DNA of 64,000 nucleotides, taken from positions 9,460,359 to 9,524,358 of the forward strand of contig CM055193.1 of NCBI GenBank assembly GCA_029224185.1. The letters run 5' to 3'. The notes below the pieces were generated by a model. The model saw only the letters and a program-made list of their open reading frames with translations. It was not told the DNA's origin and did no database searches. Below, piece after piece: positions 1-13,700 of this stretch (the first letter of the stretch is position 1; every line of letters begins with the position of its first letter). Position numbers and translations under genes: made by a program. The stretch comes from Karalla daura (lineage: Eukaryota; Chordata; Actinopteri; Chaetodontiformes; Leiognathidae).

Positions 1-577
<577 letters not shown>

Positions 578-804
578 TGGCTTCTCGTCGGTGGTGGCCC
601 TAGGTGCGAGCATAATCTGTAACAAGATCCCCGGTTTGGCTCCCAGACAGCGGATTATCTGCCAGAGTCGCCCCGATGCCATTATAGTCATCGGAGAGGG
701 AGCCCAGATGGGCATCAACGAGTGTCAGTTCCAGTTCAAAAACGGGCGCTGGAACTGCTCTGCGCTGGGAGAGAGGACAGTCTTCGGAAAAGAGTTGAAA
801 GTGG
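578..804 (+). CDS. wnt7a: wnt7a exon 2
   Basis: The acceptor is tccacag just before 578 and the donor is gtatgt at 805. The exon is 227 nt: it enters with the third base of a Gly codon and leaves in phase 1 (GTG G). It encodes the N-terminal part of the mature Wnt domain, [16 protein letters not shown] through the [16 protein letters not shown] block and KELKV. The reading frame before 578 runs into the TATC microsatellite and has no homology, which fixes the acceptor. Confidence 0.95.
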
Positions 805-3800
805 GTATGTTGCTGTCTGCTCACGTTTATGTTTACAACATTAGAGTTGTTTTTTTTACACACTCACACACTAACACACACACACACCTCAGCTGCGATA
901 TTGATGCATCATCACCACGCATCATCGCGCGCAATTCCGTGCGCAACGTGCGTGCGGTTTATGTGATTTTCAACACAAGTGAATAATTTCAATGTGTTTG
1001 TAACATATACACAGACACACGGCCAAGGTGCATCAAACACTTTTTTGTAACACCTGCATTGTTGACCACCATGCTGCTTAGTAAAAGTTTCTCCTATTCA
1101 TGGTGTTGTAACCTGGAACTTGAATCTCACACTGCCTCAGATTCGGATTGTATATTGGTAGAGCTTGGTTTTGTGAATATAACAGAGAAAAACTATAATG
1201 GTGACGGCCCTTGTTCTGATACCTTGAAGAGAAAAGATATTTATGATGATGATCTGTTTGAAGGAGTATCCCATAAGGGCCCAGTCTCTTCCACATCAGG
1301 CCCCAGTTTTGCCCCAGACTTCTCATTGAGCAGAGCTTTCTGAGCATGCATAAAAGGCATCTGAAGCCAGAACTGTAACAAAGCTCTTGTGAATGTTTGC
1401 AGCCTTTCTTTTCAGCCCGCCGGAGTCTCCGGAGACACATTTTCACTGGTCTTTATTATCCTGTGGGTGCTGTGGCTCCCACTGTAAGGACGTAGCTCTT
1501 ACCACGGGTATAAGTTACAGTGAGGGCAAAGCCAAGAGGAAGGCAACTCCTGAAAGTATTAAATTAGAGAAACAAATGAGTTCAAATCAATGATCTCATT
1601 CCCGAAACTCCTTCACAGGGATGGGTATGAGCCAGCGGATGCTGAAACTGTGGCCGGGTAATTGTGGCTACTAACTGATAAAAGCGGATTCAGGGCTGTT
1701 AGATATCGAGTGTGTCAGTTTCGCAGGAAGCTTTAATGATCTGCTGTCTGGTGATGCTTTTATTGCTACAGTCAGGGAGGAAGGAGTTTGATAACCACAG
1801 AGCTGGATTTTGTTCAAATCATTCTGATAAAAATCTGACAACAAGTGCAATATATTTTAGTGATGATCCATCCTGGGCCTCGACTGCAGAGGAAAAACAC
1901 AAAGCTGAGCGGCTGTGGCCGGGACCAGCTGTTTGAGGCCATCTTGCCTGCTGCATTTGGAAAGAAAGGATTATCTCTCCGTGCTGTTGAACTGAAAACA
2001 GTGGTGTTTGACAGTCTGTTCCTTTATGAATGAGTGTTTTTTAGCTCATCAAGAGTCTTTGGCCTCCTGTTCCCAAGACAGGAGTTCAAGTCCCTGGCTT
2101 GGACAGCCATACCAAATAGATTGGTTTCACCGATCAGATTAGCGTGGAAGGCCATTGGCTGTAAATGAATGCCATTGTTGGCGTCCAGGCTGAGCAGAGC
2201 AAGCCCCGGAGCCTCGCAATTGTTCTGAAAACCAAGGAAGAGCTCATGGCTCATGCAAGGTGCATCACCCGCGGTTTGTTTCAGGGGGGGTGGGGGGTGG
2301 CTCAGCTCTGTTTGCTCTCTGAGCTGCGGGAGCCGAGGTCCGTGTAATGAGGCCGGGCACTGAGAAGGTGCGTGACTCCATGTGGAGATGAAAGAGAAAC
2401 AAACAGGGCCCCGAATGGCAGCGAACTGGCGCTACTAGCTCGACTTCTAGAGACCTTCCCGGATGGCTTTTTTAATATCGTCGCACTCTCATTACAAGGT
2501 TATGAAGTATTCATACCAGCGCTTTGTGGTGAACCCGTGCACTCCGAACTGCAGGGGAAAAATTAACAACGGTGCAGTCAGAACTGGCTGACTGCTCTGA
2601 CACACCTTCTTTTTTGGCTCGGAGCCCATTGAGTCTATAAAAACGTCCACATAATTGATGCCTCAATATGAGTTTTTTTTTTTCTTCAATGGTAAGGGCA
2701 CATATCCAAGATGTTTATCAAAAAACATGGCAGCTTTACATAGGGAGCCGAGTGGCAGGAGGAAGCACAAAGAAAGTATGATGTTTGTTTTGAACAAATA
2801 GAGACGAGAGGAGTTTATTTACACACTGGTGTGATGGATGCCACTGCTGGGACTTTCCTATTCGATCGGAACATTTAAACTTATCACATTGTATGGTAAC
2901 TAGGGTCATGTAGTCTTCAGATCGGATATTTTAACTTTTTCTTGCAGTGTTTTTTTTTTCCTTATCTTACCGTTCGTCTCAGGACCCGTCCATCAGGATC
3001 CGTCTGTATGAGTCCTGTCAGATTAACCTTTAGTTATTTGTCGATATTTCCGTGTGTGTCAATGATTTGTCAGCCTGACTTTGGCCAGATAACGACAGGA
3101 TGAAGATCCTGATGTCAGTGCCTTACGGGTTTACACAGAATGTGTCGGTTTCTGCGCGGATCAATAGCCCCTCCTTGCCGACAACCCTCTTATTCATACG
3201 GCTTTGTTGACTATGCCGCCAGCGTCCATCTTGGTTCACGGGCAGGACAGTTTCCAGGTCAGGTTTCAAAACACTGCAGCCCTTCAGTGATGTGTCAGTA
3301 AAGGCTGTGATGTAAGCACACACGCTGTTAATAGTTAATCCCATTTTCCTTTTTTAAAACGGTGACGTTCTCCCATTGTGTTTCTCTTTATCCCCCCTGA
3401 TTTCAAAGACTTGCACGCCGGCAACCTCTCATTCATCACCTTTTCCTCTCTGTGCTTCACCAGGTAGCAAAGAGGCTGCGTTCACCTATGCCATCATCGC
3501 GGCAGGGGTGGCTCACGCCATCACGGCCGCCTGCACACAGGGGAACTTGAGCGACTGCAGCTGTGACAAGGAGAAACAGGGTTTCTACAGCAAAGACCAA
3601 GGCTGGAAGTGGGGAGGCTGCTCGGCAGACATCAGCTACGGCCTGCACTTCTCCAAGGTCTTCATCGACGCCCGGGAGGTGAAACAGAACGCCAGGACGC
3701 TCATGAACCTCCATAACAACGAAGCTGGACGCAAGGTAGGTGCTCCAGCAGGATGACATCCCTACAGATGGATGGATGGATGGATGGATGGGCAGATTCC

Positions 3801-6513
3801 TTTTGGAAACTCTATCCATCTGCCCATCAGTCCATCCACCCATTTATCACTTATCTTCACAGGGTGAAGGCAGGAGACACAATCTAGACAGGTCATCATT
3901 CCATCACGAGTCACACACAATATTCGCTCTCACGATCATACCTAGGGGCAATTTAGTCACCAGCCCAACTAAACATGCATGCTTTTGGACTGTGGGAGGA
4001 AACCAGAGCACCTGCAAAACATGCAAACTCCACACAGAAAAGCCCTCGGTCCAACTGGGGATTCAAACCTATTCACCAATATACTGTCTCATCCTGAAGA
4101 AGATAGGAAGCGTTAGAAGTGAAAATATCACTTTCAAGGCGGACGTAGAAGTTGTGTCCCCATAAACAGTATTCCAAGTGCATATGAGCTTGTTCAGTTT
4201 GGCTTGTGTGTAAACACAGTGTGCATGGCGTTCATAGCGAGGTACACAGGTAGCGGCAGGTGTGTTGGATGAGTCCTTCGGATGAAATCTTTTAAATGGG
4301 TAATAAATAATGAGTCAGCGGCATGACTCCTCAGATGGTTAACCAGTCTGCCTGTGTGACTGTGAACAGACGCTGCCGTGATGCGGTGTGGATGAACCTT
4401 TGCCAGAGATCTGGGCAGCGCGGGGGCCAAGACTGAACAAGCAGGGGAATAAAAGGCTGCTTTTAGACGAAGAGCTGTCTAAGTGGCAGGGTTTGATTAC
4501 AGCCCAGATCTGCGTGCTGAAAACAGATTGACACTGTCCAAAAAGGCATTAGCCCTGTCCACCCCCACCGTCCCCCCATGCTTTGCACCATTGAGACAGT
4601 ATACAGTTACCTTTATGACAATCCCCACCCAGATTTTCTCCAGCATCATAAGCCCACATCAGGTGCAATGTGCTTGTACCTGCAGCACAGTTGTGTTGTG
4701 CCAATTCGGTTATTTAGGTTCGACGGTCACAGCGCGATCCGATAAATCTGAGACAGATCTAGCAGGAGAGGGTCGTTTTTGTGATGTGTTGACCAGTTAA
4801 TTTGGTGGCCTTTGTTGCGTGCCTGGCTCCAGAACACTGCCGGGTGTCACCGAGACTCCAGCAAGTCTAGAGGTTAGAGATTGAGTGGAGTGATGTGCCC
4901 AACAGCTTAAGTGAGCTAGGAGTTAGTCGAGAATAAAGAAGCAGCTTTGCTACCATGTTAACTCATATCCCCTCTCTCTCTCTCTCTCTTGGTCCCTCTG
5001 CCTCCCTGTGCCAAAGTAGCCTGATTCACACAACTGACACGTCCGGGCACACACTGGCTGAAAAGGCCCCCTCGCACACAATTGTGCCTAGTGGATCGTT
5101 TTCTACGGCTGTTTTCAGGACCACGGATTCAAATTGGCTTATCTGGACAGCTAAATTGCTTCCCAGGGAAAAGACTGCACTCGTGGATTCAAACTTTGCA
5201 CAGTTTTCCTTTGTTTCTCCCCCTTTCTGCTAATAAATGGCCCCTCTGTTTTGATAGTCGACCCCCTCCCCTCCTTTATTTATGCTAATCAAAAGCGGTG
5301 ACACTGAGCGGGAGCGCCGTTCACAGCTCCCTGGTCGAAGACGTCCAGACAAAGGCTGTCACAAGTGTTGGTCACAGAACAACTGATGGATTAGGGAGTT
5401 GAAGCCAAGGGTTTTATGAAGTGGTCCGCTCAGGGAAAAGTTGCCGTTTTTTCGTCTTGTTCACACGTCTGTGTTTGGGTTTTATTGTTACAGTTTCCTT
5501 GCCAAGAACACGGAGACATAAATATCTCATCAATGGCTTTAGGGAGACCATATCACGTAGCGAACCCCCTTTTTTTTAGAGACAGGAAATTGCAATTGAC
5601 CTTGTTGCCGGAGAAAATTCCAGTTTCAGTCAATGGCACTTCTCTTTGTCATCAGTTCAGGGTTTAGCGGTAATCCTAGTCACTCGGCGCCTTGTACAGT
5701 CACTCTTGACATTTGTGTGTTGTGTGTGGTGACTAAACACACAGAGCCTGAAATCTGATACATTATTTTGGCTTCTGTGTGTATGGTATCACACAGCTCT
5801 GTGGTAGGGCTGCGTTTAATCCTGAACTGGTTGTATTTGCCTGTCACGTTGTTAGGAAGTCCCACGTTTGTCACTCCGGCCTCACACACATGATAGACAC
5901 AACATAATAATAATCGAACATATAAAATGAAGACATTTTGCTGGTTTCATCATCCAGATGAGAGCGTAGCTGTCACTCAGTACTTGTTTGTTTTAGCTCG
6001 GCTGTTACCAAGTTGTTTTTCTGTGTCTAGATCCTGGAGAGGAACATGCAACTGGAATGCAAGTGTCACGGTGTCTCGGGCTCCTGCACCACCAAAACCT
6101 GCTGGACTACACTTCCCAAGTTCCGCGAGCTCGGCTACATTCTCAAGGAGAAGTATGCCCACGCCGTGCACGTGGAAGCGGTCAAAGCCAGCCGCAACAA
6201 GCGCCCGAAATTCCTCAAGATCAAGAAGCCTTACTCCTACCGGAAGCCCATGGATACGGACCTGGTGTACCTAGACAAGTCTCCCAACTACTGCGAGGCG
6301 GACCCCGTGACGGGGAGCCTGGGCACGCAGGGCCGGGTGTGCAACAAGACAATGATGCAGCACATCAGCGGCTGCGACCTGATGTGCTGCGGCCGGGGAT
6401 ACAACACACACCAGTACTCCCGCGTGTGGCAGTGCAACTGCAAGTTCCTGTGGTGCTGCTACGTGAAATGCAACACCTGCAGCGAGAGGACAGAGGTGTA
6501 CACATGCAAATGA
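578..6513 (+). CDS. wnt7a: wnt7a, coding exons 2-4 (5' partial gene)
   Basis: The three exons join as 578-804, 3464-3735 and 6031-6513 with matching phases into 326 residues plus a stop. The product is a secreted cysteine-rich Wnt ligand that acts through Frizzled/LRP and, for the Wnt7 subfamily, the RECK-GPR124 coreceptor. Residues that mark Wnt7 rather than other Wnts include [19 protein letters not shown], the serine that receives palmitoleate (HGVSGSC, Ser codon 6076-6078) and the Cys-rich end ([20 protein letters not shown]). Positions such as [16 protein letters not shown] and [16 protein letters not shown] favour Wnt7a over Wnt7b. Human WNT7A has 349 residues, so the missing first exon should encode only about 24 residues including the signal peptide. 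It must lie before position 1. Teleosts can carry two copies (wnt7aa/wnt7ab); I cannot say which this is. Confidence 0.95.
805..3463 (+). other. wnt7a: wnt7a intron 2
   Basis: A 2659-nt intron. It holds a CA-rich tract at about 863-889, a G-rich GGGGGGTGGGGGGTGG stretch near 2284-2300, and T-runs near 2672 and 2949. No coding homology was recognised on either strand. Confidence 0.8.
3464..3735 (+). CDS. wnt7a: wnt7a exon 3
   Basis: The acceptor cag lies at 3461-3463 and the donor is gtaggt from 3736. The exon is 272 nt, enters in phase 1 (G+GT = Gly) and leaves in phase 0 after AAG. It encodes [20 protein letters not shown], the [17 protein letters not shown] cysteine cluster, [11 protein letters not shown] and the [16 protein letters not shown] helix. 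A decayed SINE-like repeat with a GATG tract begins only about 30 nt after the donor. Confidence 0.96.
3736..6030 (+). other. wnt7a: wnt7a intron 3
   Basis: A 2295-nt intron. The first 360 nt hold an antisense SINE-like copy; a CT run lies at 4972-4989. The rest is unique-looking sequence without recognised coding capacity. Confidence 0.8.
3767..4095 (-). repeat. SINE-like tRNA-derived repeat, minus orientation, with GATG tail
   Basis: Read on the minus strand it shows the familiar teleost repeat order: gattcaaacc-like promoter box reversed near 4060, ctgtgtggagtttgcatgtt (4021-4045), ctcccacagtccaaaagcatg (3977-3999), aaattgcccctagg (3942-3958), then a GGAT/ATGGATGG tail (3767-3791). The copy is diverged. 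It lies inside wnt7a intron 3. Confidence 0.7.
6031..6513 (+). CDS. wnt7a: wnt7a exon 4 (terminal coding exon)
   Basis: The acceptor is tgtctag ending at 6030; the exon starts ATC CTG GAG and ends with TGA at 6511-6513. It encodes 160 residues: the [10 protein letters not shown] hairpin with the acylated serine, the linker between N- and C-terminal lobes, and the C-terminal finger ([15 protein letters not shown]). The linker in Wnt7 proteins is the part known to be read by [24 protein letters not shown] is well preserved here. Before the [16 protein letters not shown] block the sequence reads [10 protein letters not shown], which differs from the mammalian NKTAPQASG. Confidence 0.97.
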   Translation: MLERNMQLECKCHGVSGSCTTKTCWTTLPKFRELGYILKEKYAHAVHVEAVKASRNKRPKFLKIKKPYSYRKPMDTDLVYLDKSPNYCEADPVTGSLGTQGRVCNKTMMQHISGCDLMCCGRGYNTHQYSRVWQCNCKFLWCCYVKCNTCSERTEVYTCK

Positions 6514-7740
6514 GAATATTTATTGGATGGTGTGTGTGTTCATGTGTGCGTGCGCGTGTGTGTGTCTGTTGATGATGATGATGGCGTCATGAGCGTGTGA
6601 GTTCATGCCCTCGTTTTCACGGACACGCCAGGGGAAAAAAACTGTGGACTTTTACCAGAAGGCCATTATTTCAGTCTTTTCACACGTTAATGAGGAGCTA
6701 CTGCACGGCGTATGCAGAAGACGGGGCGTCAGGATCCTTTTTGCACACAAAGCTCTTCATCCTCTCTTCTCGGACTGTCTGTCGCGTTGGTCGGGGTGCG
6801 ATGTTTGGAAATCGGCCCTGAGCGCCGCTAAAGGGAAAACTGCACCCCGGCATCATGGGACTTGGGTGGCTGTGATGTGAGTCAGTGAAGCGAGACGTCA
6901 AGACTTTAAGCTATGCGTTGGGACGGTTAGGAAACAAGACTTTGCCGATGCGAATGAGTGACGGTGGACGTAGCTCTCCCTCGGTGCACGGACGCAATGA
7001 CACAGCCGTTTGGAATATTTAACACACTGTATTTAGAGAATGAAAATAATTAATATTAATTTATTCTATTAAAAAAAAACTACTGATTTTTGTCTGTTTT
7101 GGATAAAGAAAGAACTAAATGTTGGGAAGGTTTTAGTTTATTAAAGCAATCGAAACTTTGTCCGCAGTTAACACACTGGATTTGAATCTTCCTGGTTTTG
7201 ATGTGTCATATCTTAGAGTAACGTTGTTCCCGATGAACCTGCTGTTTAAGGCCGCTCACATTGAACTTCTGACCCTCTCATGAGTGCGTCTTCCCTCTGT
7301 TTGCTGCTAGTATAGAGAATCCGACTTGTTGAGGTGGAAGGCCGTACGCTCTACCGGCTGTCTTCAGACTTCAAGCCGATTTAACAGGAATTACTCACGA
7401 TCAAAAAAACGAGAAAAAAAAACACACTGGCACATTTTCCACTTTTGGTAAATATTGGTTAATAGAGTATATTTTGTAAAAGCCTATTTTTATATGAATG
7501 TCTTATTTATATCTTTTTGCATATTCAATGTTCAAAGTTCTGACCCTGACACCTGTTTTTAAACCCTCGCGGGAAAACAAAGCTGATATGTGTAAGTTGG
7601 CCCCTGCTGTCACTGCCATAGTTGTATATTGTAAGTGATAGAAACTGTTTATACCTGTCTGTGTTCAAACGACTGTGTTTACTGCGTTTCACGACTACTA
7701 CTGATGGAATACAGGAACCGAATAATGCCAACGAGACATG
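6514..7740 (+). other. wnt7a: wnt7a 3' UTR (extent approximate)
   Basis: Non-coding sequence directly follows the stop. It begins with TG-rich and GAT-repeat stretches (6525-6585), becomes AT-rich after 7010, and has ATTAAA at 7068-7073 and 7140-7145 plus an AU-rich TTATTTAT near 7503. No canonical AATAAA is placed convincingly, so the real end could be near 7090, 7165 or about 7740. The end given is a guess based on where the sequence changes character. Confidence 0.5.
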
Positions 7741-10700
7741 ATTCTCTTTATTGAATCCTCATACACTCACTCACTCATAAACTGTGTCCGATCTTGATAA
7801 TATGTCAGCATCAGTACAACATAAACATAAAAAGTAAATCAACAGTTACATTTAGTGACTTAAATGTACTTGTAAAGGGTAAAAACAATTACATTACCCC
7901 TAGAAATGTGCAAAACCTACATATTGCAATGAAAACCTGGGGTTGTAAACATCTAAATGTAAAAGAAAAAAACTCAAAAATATTTTTCTATTCTCATCAG
8001 ATGTTTTTTTTAGACTTGTCAATAGGGAACTTTATCACAAAATGGTAATGGAAACAGGTTTTTTTCCCCAGTCACTGGATATGATGTAGGGATCACATGA
8101 TCAGTTCACTTCAGACAAAATAGTTTTGCTGCACAGTATGGAGCAAAACTGAACTGCAAAATCTAACTAAAACATCTAATAAAACAATAAAAATGCAAAG
8201 ACATCCATCTTCCTCAAAGCGAAGTGGAGAGATTTAACGAAAATCATGTGACATCACACTTTGCAACTCATGCCACCCTTCACCCTTCAATGGAGACGCC
8301 TTCAAGTGACAGTTGTGCTTTATCAACATTTCAGATATGTATCTTATGAAAAACAAATGGAAATGCAGATACTGAAAGAGAAAAGGGAATAAATAATAGT
8401 AAAATGACAATAGTAACAGACTATATAATATTCCTTCTGCATTCCACATTCCATTAATGAGTCCCAAATATGAAGAGTGCTTCACACTCTTATGCAAGGT
8501 TAATATAATCTAATGGGCTTTAATGGACCAATGAAGGTTAAACCGGCGTGGTGGAGCAGTCAATGGCTTCTATGACCTCATTATATAGGAATTAGTTGAC
8601 CGCAAGTGAGTAAATCTCTATTCAAGGTCGTAATATTGTGGCTTGCATCATCATCAGGCCAATCATAAAGTCATTAAATAGGGATACAAAGCCTCAAATC
8701 TATGGTCATCGTGGAGGTAAATCAGTTTCCAAAGAGCTCATCCTACAAGTCCAATGTGTGCCATACCCAGAGGGAGACGGAGAGAGAGGGAGAGAGACGT
8801 CCATTGAGAGGGGAAAGTTATTCAGCCTTAATTGAGGGCCCATCTTGCAGACTGGGAAGCAGTTGAATGTGTCAGGGGGTAGAAAAGTGTTTGTGCTCTA
8901 ATGGTAGGGTACCAGTGTAATTGATGAGACTGGCCGGGCAGACTGTCACGGAGATGACTTGCTCAGCCGGGGGAGTGGGAGCTGTCAGGTGATAGATGAC
9001 TCGCACATCTGCTTCATTCACTCCTGGGCCGCTAGTTGCTACAACAACTCCAGCGCGGCCGAGAAAATGCAGGGCAGTCTCCAAGAGAGGCCGGCCGACG
9101 TGTCAGGGAAATGTTAACGACGTTAAAGCCCACAGTCGTTACAGATTCCACTCTCATCGGCCTGGAAGTGGAGAGGGCAGACGGGCCCAAGGTGTTGACA
9201 GAAAACCTGCTCCCAATAACCTCCCGGGATTGACGAATGCAGCCTGTAAAAGTTTTCACCTGTGCTGCTTCGGTTTGGCACGTTTTGACGTTGGCATTTC
9301 TCCTTGTAAAAACATTTTTTTTCCCGCCCCGTGTTTCTTTTTTTATAAGGCCGCGGCACAGGAGAATTCAGGTTTAATTTACAGTAGATTAGCAGTGTCA
9401 TGTGTCATTGGCAACGATAATCTGCCCAGAATAAAGAGAAAAGGGCGTGAAGGGATAATGACAGAGGCTTGTCTCTGTCTGACAAAAGCTTGCAGCTTTC
9501 ATAATATTGATACAAAAGACTCACGCATAAGAAAAGGCAGCTGCTGAAAAAGCTCGGGTTAAACCTAAACTAGGGTTTTGTGTGTTAGACGCACATCACA
9601 TTATCTCGAAAACAAAACGCTTTAATCTCAAGAGGCCTCTATATGTGTCACCAACTTTCTTTGACTTGACAAGGGCGAACTCCCATACCCAGCCTGCAGC
9701 CCAGTGGCCATGTTAGAGCACACATCTCTTCCATTTTCTCTTAAATAGGTCCTTATATTTCTGGATTACATTCATTTAGAGTCAAAGTAAACACATAACA
9801 TGTCATTTTTATTATTTCAATGCAGTCCCCAATGATCTCAGGTTTGTGTGGTCATTTCAACTGTGGTTTGATAAACATCAACAGTCGGTACATTTACATC
9901 ATAACATGGTGCTTTAAAGGGGACGTACAATGAAGAAACACTTTTTCCAAAACCATAAAACAAGAAAATGCAGCTAATCTCCATCTCAAAATCAGTTAGA
10001 CCTGCTTCCACTGAGGTATGCGAATGAAGGCACACAATGAAACGTCATCAATTCCTCAATAACTGATTCCTCCTTCCTTCCTCTCTTCCTGGCTCAAACA
10101 TATTAGCCTGGATATGCACACATGCTCCTTAGAAGTTTCCCTCCAGTTAAGTTGCTAAACTTTCTTGTTTATCAAAGAACGTCACATCACAAGAGCGTGT
10201 AAATAGCTACATCTATAGCTTCTATAGTAATATGGATCAACACTCCAGTATTCCACCATTCGAGGTCACCTTTAGTCGAGACAAGCAAACAACGTCGCCT
10301 TTAATCCACCTGCAGTGTTTCCCAGTCAGTCAGGTGCAAACCACCGCCACTGAGAGGCCACAGTGGCTTCATCCCCATTGAGTCACAAGCACAAAACACC
10401 ACCCTCTTTGATATCACAGCCTAAGTCAGACACCCTGCAGGATCACTGCAATGCTAATTATACTCTTAGCTGTGTTTCTCCATAAACAGGACCAGGACCA
10501 TGCCAAGATGTTCTGGGGTGTAATATCCATGTTGCTCTGAAGTGGGGTTGCGCTCCCCTTTGGAGTTTTGTTTATAAAAAACACACACAGAGACACACAC
10601 TGACACACAAACACACACAGACTTACACACACAGACTTACACACACAGACTTACACACACAGTCAGCCGTCACCTGCGGTAGTTGGAAACTGGTGGTGGC

Positions 10701-13700
10701 TGTGCAGATTTATGGTTGGTAGTCTGGCTCACACTCTTGTGTTATTGCTGGAGACCTGCCACAGCTTCCTTACCTGCTCCCATGACCTGTTACATCAGGG
10801 CGGCCCAGCAGCCGAGCTGCAGCCAGCAATTAACGCCGACGAGTCTCCTCAGACGCATGCGAACAAGATGCATCCTGCTTTTGGCTTTATCATTACTCTG
10901 GCTCCGAGCGCACATCAACAGCCATCAGATTTATAGCCGAAATTAGAATAGAACTGTTGACGGAGACGTTTGTTGAAACTCGGCGCGAGAATTCATTTCC
11001 GATTCGTATCAGGAGCGTAAACTTTATTGCAAAGTGCGTAAGTCGTCCCAGTTTTTCGCCCACGTTCTTGGAAGCTGCACAAGAAAAACTCACGGACACC
11101 GAAAATAAACCACCGGTGTAGAAGGAAATGACACAATTCCAGAGTGAAAGAGATGTTAAATCATACATTTTACAGGGCTTTCATTAAGACAAGGCTCTGT
11201 CTTTGTGTGTGTTTGTGTGCGTTATTCTGTTTCGACAGCTTCCACCGTTTCACTCAAACAAGTGGACAGCGCTAAAGACAATAATTTGGAGCGGGAGGAG
11301 GAGTGAGAAAATGTGCTCTCGAGTTTTTTCTCTCCCCTCCGCTCTCTCTGACCATAAATCTTCTGACACATGATTATGTCAGTCATACTTTTGTTTTTCC
11401 TCTGGTTGAGACATGCACAAGCACCTGAGCGCTGCACAGTAAATTGCAGAGCACAAGGGTTGTCTTTATGTGATTCCAGAGATACTGTATGGGTGCACAG
11501 CTCATTCATGCACTCTCTTAACCGGCGTTCCTGTTTGAGACTGAGCGATGGAAGCCAGAGATAGCCGACAATATCCACTCCCCACAAGAGAGATCCACAA
11601 CTGTTTGGCCCTCACAGGGTCTATCTCACTTCCCATGGTCTATCTGATTTTACAGGTAAACACAGTGGTCAAATAGCTCCCAGCTATTGTCAGCGGCATT
11701 AAGGTAAGAACACAGCCTGGATCAGCTCCTTGGGGGGGATTTCGAAGGAGCCATTTACAATGATTTGAGTGAGCATACCGGCCCGCTTAACCTGCCTTTG
11801 AAAGCTTTGGAAATATGTAATCATGGAACCGTAATGCATCTGAGAAATGGGGTAATGAGAACCTTGAGTGAGTATGTTAAAAGCTGCCCTTTGATGGTGT
11901 GTAGCGTTGTATCTCCGAATGATCTGAGCACCCCATATGATACTTTTCCTTGTTTTTCGAGTAGTTTGGAACAGGGCAATGGAGGGCCCTCATACCTGCC
12001 ACCTCGCCCCCCCCGCCCCTCCACCTCCAGCTCCCTCCTCCACCTCCCCCGCCCGCCTGCCCGCCAGAAGACGTCACCTGAGCTAAGCTTACAGTAATCC
12101 TCCGACGTCTCAGGCGTCCTGACACGGGATGTTTTGAACAAAAACACCAAACTCACTACAACCCCGCAAGACTCCGAGACGCTTATGAAATATCACTGAT
12201 CTTCACCCAGCGTCATGTCAGTCAGCCTGCCGCCCCTGACAGTCCTTCCCTGCCCTTAGACAGAACAACTTTTCTTTTCCACGTTTCTTCACGGTGCAAC
12301 TAATGCGTCGCCTCCCGATTGTGAAACCCATCTGCTCGCGTGACGAACTTTTCCAAAATGAGAAAAACAACACAACATATACAACACATGCAAACACTGT
12401 GAAGTGAAACTGGGATGGCAGCCAAACCCATCTGCCTATTAGGCAATCGATTAACCTCGTCAGTCTTGCTGCTGCTGTCTGTTTCTTTTCTTTTTTTTTT
12501 TTTAATTTCTCTGACTGTCAACAACATGTGCACAAACATGTTGCTGCGACGTAAACATCCTGCGTGTACTTTACGGATGGTGTCATAACTTCCAAGCTCT
12601 TGTCTCTTGGCTGAACAGTTCAGAGGGAGTTGCAATGAATTCTCTCCTCCAGCGTCTTGTAACCTGTCCAGACACGCACCTAAATGTATCATTGCAGAAA
12701 GCTATGAAACAATTTGAGCTGATGCTGCCAGTTTAAATAACTAAACCGTGTGGTCAGAGCTATTATACCATTAATCTTCTCCCTCTCTCCACTCATGCTC
12801 TGCCAAGATATGGAAACACCCTCACCTTCAACCCGAGAGAGGTAAAGAGATACCTGAAAGTACTTCTTTTGATATTTATCCCACAATGCTGGTGACAAAA
12901 AGTGTTTTGAAGTCAGGGCCGCAGACCTTTTCAATCATGTTATCTTCATTTTATCCCCCGTTGCAGGATTGAAATGCATATCCTGGAACAGACTTTGAAA
13001 AGGGTAGGAAAAAAAAAAGATCTCACTATAAAAACATGCAATGCTGTACGCAATTTCATTTTGTGCATGCATGGGTCACAAAGCGTCCTTTGCATGTGGT
13101 TAATTGCATAGACAGTTCGTCTCACTGATGTCATGAACTGTAATAACCACTTGTATGAAGTTTTATGTCTCTGGTTCCCTGTAAATAACAGCCAGTGTTG
13201 GCTGTAAACAAGGTAAAGGCCTCTGTGGAGATGCCTGACAGGTGGTACCTCCGGTCATTCTGCTCATTCCTCTAAACATGCTCCATTTTTTTCCATTTGT
13301 CACATATTACCCAACACTGCGCTCCCAATCGCTATCAAATTCCTAACCCGCTTTGAAAAACCTGCGACCCAGGCGAGCGGGTAACGTGCACCGGGTGACC
13401 TCGGGTGAGTCATGGGGGTTGTTGGGTGACAGTGCTAGATGAGGCTGTGACAGTGCTGGATGATCCTACAGTTCAGTACGGGGTCAGAGGTTTGTCTGTA
13501 GGGCAGGGGAACACAGCTGGATGCTCGGCTCGGAGGTCACCCTCAGTGATGGTAATGAGATAAAAGAATAGGACAAAGGGAAAAAGGATAAAGAGAGCGC
13601 GGAGGGGAGAGAATCTCACTTTCACTTGCCTTTAATGATTTTACAGAGGCTTTATAACTACAGTCTGTTGATTTATGGTTTTTTGTGACGTTATATTGCC

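Noticed and set aside
578..6513. Assignment as wnt7b
   Set aside because: Diagnostic stretches ([42 protein letters not shown]) agree with Wnt7a, and the neighbour is fibulin-2, not fibulin-1.
8996..9547. 183-codon frame on the plus strand
   Set aside because: No recognisable domain, no splice-site support, and other frames are open in the same GC-rich stretch. Treated as chance.
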